From positions 1 to 55,078 of the forward strand of contig JAYTOX010000056.1 in the NCBI GenBank assembly GCA_043747595.1: 55,078 nt of DNA, in the 5' to 3' direction. Position 1 is the first letter of the stretch; every line of letters starts with the position of its first letter. The translations under genes were made by a program, and so were the position numbers. Below the pieces are notes generated by a model. It made no database searches, was not told the DNA's origin, and saw only the letters and a list, made by a program, of their open reading frames with translations. Source of the DNA: JADKIH01 sp043747595. GTDB lineage: Bacteria; Bacteroidota; Bacteroidia; AKYH767-A; 2013-40CM-41-45. This document shows, in pieces, positions 50,415 through 55,078 of this stretch.

Positions 50415-52991
50415 ATGGAAGCTAAATTCTCTCCCCGCGTAAAAGACGTGATTACATTCAGTCGCGAAGAAGCCCTGCGCCTTGGGCACGATTACATTGG
50501 CACTGAACATTTATTGTTAGGTCTAATCCGAGAAGGAGAAGGAATGGCTATTAAGATTTTGAAGTCTCTTGGAATAAATCTAGCAGAACTTCGCAAATCG
50601 GTGGAGAACTCTGTAAAAGGAAGTTCTACAGCCATTAACAATTTAAGTAATATTCCGCTTACGAAGCAAGCGGAGAAAGCATTAAAAATAACATATTTGG
50701 AAGCCAAGGTCTTTAAGAGTGAAGTTATTGGCACTGAACATCTTTTACTTTCAATATTAAAAGATGAAGATAATATAGCCACTCAAATATTAAATCAATA
50801 CGGTATTAACTACGAAATCGTGAAAGAAGAACTAGACGTTATTAAATCAAATTTCAGGTCAGAAGCTCCTTCTAACCCATCCGACGATGATCCTTATGCA
50901 AAGGACGATGAAGGAAGCACTGGAATGACTACTAAAAAGAATACGGATTCCAAATCAAAAACTCCGGTTCTAGACAATTTCGGTCGCGACCTTACGAAAG
51001 CTGCTGAAGACGGACGCTTAGATCCAATTGTTGGCCGTGAAAAAGAAATAGAAAGAGTTTCTCAAATTCTTTCTCGACGTAAAAAAAATAATCCAATCCT
51101 TATTGGAGAACCGGGTGTAGGTAAATCTGCCATTGCAGAAGGATTAGCACTTAGAATTGTTCAGCGTAAAGTTTCTCGCGTTCTTTTTAACAAACGAATT
51201 GTTACACTTGATCTTGCTTCTTTAGTAGCCGGTACAAAATATCGTGGACAATTTGAAGAGCGAATGAAAGCTGTAATGAATGAGTTAGAAAAATCGCCAG
51301 ATGTAATTTTATTCATCGATGAGATTCATACAATTATTGGAGCCGGCGGTGCTTCAGGATCGTTAGATGCTTCGAATATGTTCAAGCCAGCTCTTGCACG
51401 TGGAGAAATACAATGTATTGGTGCCACTACACTAGATGAGTATCGTCAATACATCGAAAAAGATGGAGCACTTGACCGTCGTTTCCAACGTGTACTGATT
51501 GAGCCTGCATCATTAGATGAGTCGATGGAGATTTTAAATAACATAAAAGATCGTTATGAAGATCATCATAACGTGAACTATACTCCTGAGGCAATTAAAG
51601 CATGTGTTAATTTAACTGCTCGCTATATTACAGACCGTTTCCTTCCAGATAAAGCGATTGATGCTTTAGATGAAGCCGGTTCACGAGTACATATAACAAA
51701 TATACATGTCCCTAAAACTATCCTAGAATTAGAAGGTAAAGTTGCAGATATCAAGAATGAAAAAAACAAAGTTGTTCGTTCTCAGAAATATGAGGAAGCT
51801 GCAAAGCTCCGTGATTCTGAAAAGCAACTCTTAGAACAATTGGATGTTGCAAAACGTCAATGGGAAGAAGAAACTAAAACTCACCGTTATACAGTTCATG
51901 AAAAAGATGTAGCAGAAGTTGTTGCAATGATGACAGGAATTCCTGTTACCAGAGTAGCACAAACAGAAAGTCATCGTTTGGTGAAAATGGCTGAGGAGTT
52001 AAAAGGAAAAGTAATTGGGCAAGATGAGGCTATTACTAAAGTAGTGAAAGCTATTCAAAGAAACAGAGCAGGATTAAAAGATCCAAACAAACCAATTGGA
52101 ACTTTTATTTTTCTTGGTCCTACCGGAGTAGGTAAAACTGAACTAGCAAAAGTTATTGCAAAAGATTTATTTGATTCGGCAGATGCGTTGGTTCGTATTG
52201 ATATGAGTGAGTACATGGAAAAATTTGCCATCACTCGTTTGATAGGAGCGCCTCCAGGATATGTTGGGTATGAAGAAGGCGGACAGCTTACAGAGAAAGT
52301 ACGTCGTAAACCATATACAGTTGTATTATTAGATGAGATTGAAAAGGCTCATCCGGATGTATTCAATCTATTGCTTCAAGTATTAGATGAAGGAGTTTTG
52401 ACTGATAGTCTTGGACGAAAAGTTGATTTCAAGAATACGATTATGATTATGACGTCTAATATTGGTTCTCGTCAATTGAAAGATTTTGGTCAGGGAGTTG
52501 GGTTCTCAACGAATGCAAAAATTTCCGGCGCTGATGATCATTCACGTGGTGTAATCGAGAGTGCACTTAAAAAAGCATTTGCTCCTGAATTTTTAAATAG
52601 AATTGACGATGTAATTATGTTCAATTCATTAGAAAAAGAACACATTCATAAAATCATTGATGTTGAGTTGGTTCATTTATACAAAAGAGTGATCGATCTT
52701 GGTTACAAACTTCAATTATCTGATGAAGCAAAAGACTTTATTGCAGATCATGGATATGATGTAAACTTTGGAGCGCGACCTTTGAAAAGAGCTATTCAGA
52801 AATATCTAGAAGATCCGCTCGCGGAAGAAATAATCAAGGCTGAGCTTGTTGAAGGAGATATACTTGAAGTTAATTTGGAAAAAGAAACCGGAACATTAAA
52901 AATTACGGTGATTAAATCAAATGCTCCAGATGCTCCAAGTGCGCCAACACCTCCAACCAAGACAAGTACAAGAAAGAAAAAAGAGGAATAA
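50415..52991 (+). CDS. clpC: ATP-dependent Clp protease ATP-binding subunit ClpC
   Basis: An 858-residue AAA+ unfoldase of the ClpC type. The double Clp-N domain (about 1-145) binds adaptors. AAA1 has Walker A GEPGVGKS (231-238) and Walker B VILFIDEIHT. The middle domain with the UVR-like coiled coil (KYEEAAKLRDSEKQ, about 445-465) distinguishes ClpC from ClpB and ClpA. AAA2 has GPTGVGKT near 570 and VVLLDEIEKAHPDVF. A VGF tripeptide in GQGVGFST fits the ClpP-docking loop. The Pro/Ala/Thr-rich C-terminus is low-complexity. With ClpP (not in the window) it degrades misfolded or tagged proteins. Regulation by the AATTGCA repeats upstream is only a possibility. Confidence 0.97.
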   Translation: MEAKFSPRVKDVITFSREEALRLGHDYIGTEHLLLGLIREGEGMAIKILKSLGINLAELRKSVENSVKGSSTAINNLSNIPLTKQAEKALKITYLEAKVFKSEVIGTEHLLLSILKDEDNIATQILNQYGINYEIVKEELDVIKSNFRSEAPSNPSDDDPYAKDDEGSTGMTTKKNTDSKSKTPVLDNFGRDLTKAAEDGRLDPIVGREKEIERVSQILSRRKKNNPILIGEPGVGKSAIAEGLALRIVQRKVSRVLFNKRIVTLDLASLVAGTKYRGQFEERMKAVMNELEKSPDVILFIDEIHTIIGAGGASGSLDASNMFKPALARGEIQCIGATTLDEYRQYIEKDGALDRRFQRVLIEPASLDESMEILNNIKDRYEDHHNVNYTPEAIKACVNLTARYITDRFLPDKAIDALDEAGSRVHITNIHVPKTILELEGKVADIKNEKNKVVRSQKYEEAAKLRDSEKQLLEQLDVAKRQWEEETKTHRYTVHEKDVAEVVAMMTGIPVTRVAQTESHRLVKMAEELKGKVIGQDEAITKVVKAIQRNRAGLKDPNKPIGTFIFLGPTGVGKTELAKVIAKDLFDSADALVRIDMSEYMEKFAITRLIGAPPGYVGYEEGGQLTEKVRRKPYTVVLLDEIEKAHPDVFNLLLQVLDEGVLTDSLGRKVDFKNTIMIMTSNIGSRQLKDFGQGVGFSTNAKISGADDHSRGVIESALKKAFAPEFLNRIDDVIMFNSLEKEHIHKIIDVELVHLYKRVIDLGYKLQLSDEAKDFIADHGYDVNFGARPLKRAIQKYLEDPLAEEIIKAELVEGDILEVNLEKETGTLKITVIKSNAPDAPSAPTPPTKTSTRKKKEE

Positions 52992-53025
52992 AAAAAATCC
53001 CGCTCAATGAGCGGGATTTTTTTTT
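52991..53025. terminator. bidirectional intrinsic terminator (clpC / fabI)
   Basis: ATCCCGCTC-AAT-GAGCGGGAT, a 9-bp GC-rich stem with A and T runs on the sides; sits between clpC (plus) and fabI (minus). Confidence 0.93.
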
Positions 53026-53033
53026 GCAGATTA

Positions 53034-53843
53034 TCAAGAAAATTTTTCCATTACTTCACTGCTAATACCGGTAGTTGAGTACCCTCCATCATGATATAAA
53101 TTTTGCATTGTAACCATTTTGGTAAGATCACTAAAAAGTGTTACACAATAGTCAGCGCATGCGTCGGCGGATGCATTTCCAAGTGGTGAAATTGAATCTG
53201 CGAAATTGAAGAAATTATCAAATCCTTTAATGCCTGAGCCGGCAGTTGTTTTGGTTGGCGATTGAGAAACGGTATTTACTCTTACTTTTCTAAATTTCCC
53301 ATAATGGTAACCAAAACTTCTACCAATTGATTCGAGCAACGCTTTTATATCGGCCATATCTGTATAAAAAGGATAAGTTCGTTGAGCAGCGATATAAGAA
53401 AGAGCAACGACACTCCCCCATTCGTTAATGGCATCCAATTTCATAGCAACACTTAACATTTTATGGAGAGACATAGCAGAAACATCAACGCCCTTTGCAT
53501 AGTAGTCATAATTTGAGTCTACGTAAGGAATATTTTTTCGGATGTTAACTGACATCCCAATTGAATGCAAAACGAAATCAATTTTACCACCCATAATCTC
53601 CATCGACTTTTCATAAAGATTTGTCAGGTCTTCAACGGATGTGGCATCGGCAGGTACAATCTGAGATTTAGTTTCTTCAGCAAGTTTGTTGATCTCACCC
53701 ATTCTCATTGCAATAGGAGCGTTCGTGAGCACTATTTGAGCTCCTTCTTCATGACAACGTTTTGCAACTTTCCATGCTATTGAATTGCTATCTAAAGCTC
53801 CGCTAATGATTCCGCGTTTCCCTTTTAAAAGATTATTTGACAT
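53034..53843 (-). CDS. fabI: enoyl-[acyl-carrier-protein] reductase (NADH) FabI
   Basis: A 269-residue enzyme of type II fatty-acid synthesis that reduces trans-2-enoyl-ACP with NAD(P)H. The nucleotide-binding loop SGALDSNSIAW (14-24) is typical of FabI, and the catalytic Tyr160-x6-Lys167 (FYTDMADIK) is intact; Y150 in LSYIAAQR corresponds to the conserved first tyrosine. FabI is the target of triclosan and related compounds. Full length, with ATG at 53841-53843 and a terminator shared with clpC. Confidence 0.95.
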   Translation of the reverse strand: MSNNLLKGKRGIISGALDSNSIAWKVAKRCHEEGAQIVLTNAPIAMRMGEINKLAEETKSQIVPADATSVEDLTNLYEKSMEIMGGKIDFVLHSIGMSVNIRKNIPYVDSNYDYYAKGVDVSAMSLHKMLSVAMKLDAINEWGSVVALSYIAAQRTYPFYTDMADIKALLESIGRSFGYHYGKFRKVRVNTVSQSPTKTTAGSGIKGFDNFFNFADSISPLGNASADACADYCVTLFSDLTKMVTMQNLYHDGGYSTTGISSEVMEKFS

Positions 53844-53904
53844 ATAATTTGAATTAGGTTATTTTTTTTTAATTAGAATATTGATTCAAAAGTATAAAAA
53901 TTAC

Positions 53905-55078
53905 TCAAACTCCTAAGAGCTCTTTTGCATTTTGCATTGCAATTTCTGTAGGTTTATCCCCACTCAACATTCTAGCTACTTCCACAATTCTTTCACCACT
54001 TGAAAGCTGACGAACTTTTGTAAATGTCCTCTTCCCTACAACTTCTTTATAAACAAAATAATGCTCTTCACCTCTACTGGCAATTTGGGGTAAATGAGTA
54101 ATGGCAACAAGTTGTATTGATTTTGATAATTCGCTCATGACATTTCCAATTTTATGAGCAGTTTCACCACTTACGCCGGTATCAATCTCATCGAAAATAA
54201 TTGTTGGCAATTTAATTAATTTTGCAACAATCGATTTTAACGACAACATTAAACGAGATAACTCGCCACCAGAGGCTACTTTACTAATTTCGGCGTATGC
54301 AACCCCTTTATTAGCAGAAAATAAAAATCGGACAGAATCCTTTCCTGACTTATTGAAATCATTTTCAGAAAGAAGTATATGTTCAATTTTCAATATAGCA
54401 TTTGGCATTCCTAATTCGCTAAGTACTTTTTTTATTTTAGATTCAATACCCGGAATAGCTTTAATTCTGGCCGCAGAAATAATATCAGCAAGTTCAAGAA
54501 GGCGAGTAAAAATTGACGCTCGTTCTTTTTCTAACTTTTCTATTTGCTCATCCATTGAATCAAGTAAACCTAGTTTATTATTCAATTCGTTTTTAAGTGC
54601 TATTAATTCAGCTGTAGAATTTACACGGTGTTTTTGTTCAAGATGATTCAATAAATTTAATCGTCCGTTGATAATTGCCAAACGTTGAGGGTCAGGAGTT
54701 ACTTCGTCTGCAATACCTACGGTTTCATTTGATATATCTTTTAATTCCAGATGAACCGATTTTAAACGTTGGCCCACCTCTTCCAATCTGATATTGTATT
54801 TTGACAAACCATTTACTAATTGCACAGAAGCTGCAACCGAAGAAAGGATATTGGGTTCTTCACCTGATATTAGACCATCAAGTTTAGAAAGACCATTTCT
54901 AATTTCTTCTGCATGGGAAAGGCTCAAGAGCTCGTTTTCTATTACAGATTTTGTTTCACCTTTTTCTAGGTCAGCTTCGACTAATTCACTGTATTGAAAA
55001 TTAAAATAATCTTGATCAGCCTTAGCCTTACTTTCTTTTTCTTTCAAATCGAAAATTTGATTGTTCAAATCTTTGTAT
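53905..55078 (-). CDS. recN: DNA repair protein RecN, partial (N-terminus outside window)
   Basis: The C-terminal 390 or so residues of a RecN-type SMC-like ATPase; the reading frame is open to the right edge and the Walker A region lies outside. Coiled-coil arms (about the first 230 residues) lead to the signature ASGGELSRLMLSLKSIV, Walker B TIIFDEIDTGVSGE, and the D-loop/H-loop stretch LVAITHLPQIAS, ending in SSGERIVEVARMLSG. RecN tethers DNA ends during recombinational repair of double-strand breaks. It lies 61 nt upstream of fabI on the same strand. Confidence 0.93.
   Translation of the reverse strand, partial: YKDLNNQIFDLKEKESKAKADQDYFNFQYSELVEADLEKGETKSVIENELLSLSHAEEIRNGLSKLDGLISGEEPNILSSVAASVQLVNGLSKYNIRLEEVGQRLKSVHLELKDISNETVGIADEVTPDPQRLAIINGRLNLLNHLEQKHRVNSTAELIALKNELNNKLGLLDSMDEQIEKLEKERASIFTRLLELADIISAARIKAIPGIESKIKKVLSELGMPNAILKIEHILLSENDFNKSGKDSVRFLFSANKGVAYAEISKVASGGELSRLMLSLKSIVAKLIKLPTIIFDEIDTGVSGETAHKIGNVMSELSKSIQLVAITHLPQIASRGEEHYFVYKEVVGKRTFTKVRQLSSGERIVEVARMLSGDKPTEIAMQNAKELLGV

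Noticed and set aside
1..55078. CRISPR array, prophage, insertion sequence, tRNA or rRNA
   Set aside because: No regular spacer repeats, integrase, transposase, terminal inverted repeats or tRNA-like folds were seen.
1..55078. A new defence, toxin-antitoxin or biosynthetic gene cluster
   Set aside because: Gene content is explained by transport, surface, wall and housekeeping functions; no set of co-directional unknown genes stands out.

Overview
The window is a stretch of an AT-rich chromosome from a member of the phylum Bacteroidota, most likely an aerobic environmental lineage and not a gut Bacteroides. The evidence is a SusC/SusD pair, three proteins ending in type IX secretion (T9SS) sorting domains, the bacillithiol enzyme BshC, oxygen-dependent HemF, quinone-linked PyrD, few Shine-Dalgarno sites, and several promoters of the TAnnTTTG type known from this phylum. 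The order cannot be settled from the sequence alone. Content is mostly chromosomal core and surface functions. No phage, insertion sequence, CRISPR array, tRNA or rRNA gene was seen.

Layout. 1-3542 (minus): an operon running Gfo/Idh/MocA oxidoreductase, small lipoprotein, WcaJ-type sugar-phosphate transferase, 3-hydroxyacyl-CoA dehydrogenase (cut by the window edge). 3695-10736: pcm (plus), an orphan SusC/SusD pair (minus), a small beta-barrel protein (plus), smpB (minus). 10816-13403: mntR-mntH manganese/iron module, with an operator overlapping its own promoter and a universal-stress-protein domain fused to the transporter. 13489-14544: pyrD. 14554-20399 (minus): phosphate operon porin-pstS-pstC-pstA-pstB-phoU, preceded by a stand-alone receiver protein at 20553-20924. 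21122-24474 (plus): mltG, phosphohexomutase, AIM24-family protein. 24475-36737 (minus): large secreted proteins (749, about 1414 and 1131 residues) with a DUF6580-like membrane protein and an acyltransferase between them. 36963-39733: bshC converging on a T9SS-exported phosphoesterase. 40035-44567 (plus): guaA, LysM/binding-protein fusion, hemF, uracil-DNA-glycosylase-like gene, tightly packed. 44662-55078: small membrane peptide, glucosaminidase, a 0.7-kb non-coding gap, TPR lipid/periplasmic protein, gyrA, clpC, fabI and recN (5' end outside the window).

How it works together. The phosphate genes form a complete uptake route (outer-membrane porin, binding protein, ABC permease and ATPase, PhoU), and an exported phosphoesterase elsewhere in the window could supply free phosphate. 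Manganese/iron uptake is a self-regulated pair. The rest is unlinked housekeeping (translation rescue, nucleotide synthesis, heme, topology, proteolysis, lipid synthesis, repair) interleaved with cell-surface proteins.

I do not see a clear new multi-gene system. The observations I rate highest are: a PstS-like segment inserted into the periplasmic loop of PstC (17 of 43 residues identical, ungapped, to PstS of the same operon); a perfect 13-bp hairpin between pstS and pstC; three consecutive hairpins with one identical CCGTAA loop and covarying stems at 27012-27089; a 749-residue secreted protein with seven nearly equal 58-residue repeats; and a secreted protein ending in a dockerin-like calcium-binding repeat pair in place of the T9SS tail.
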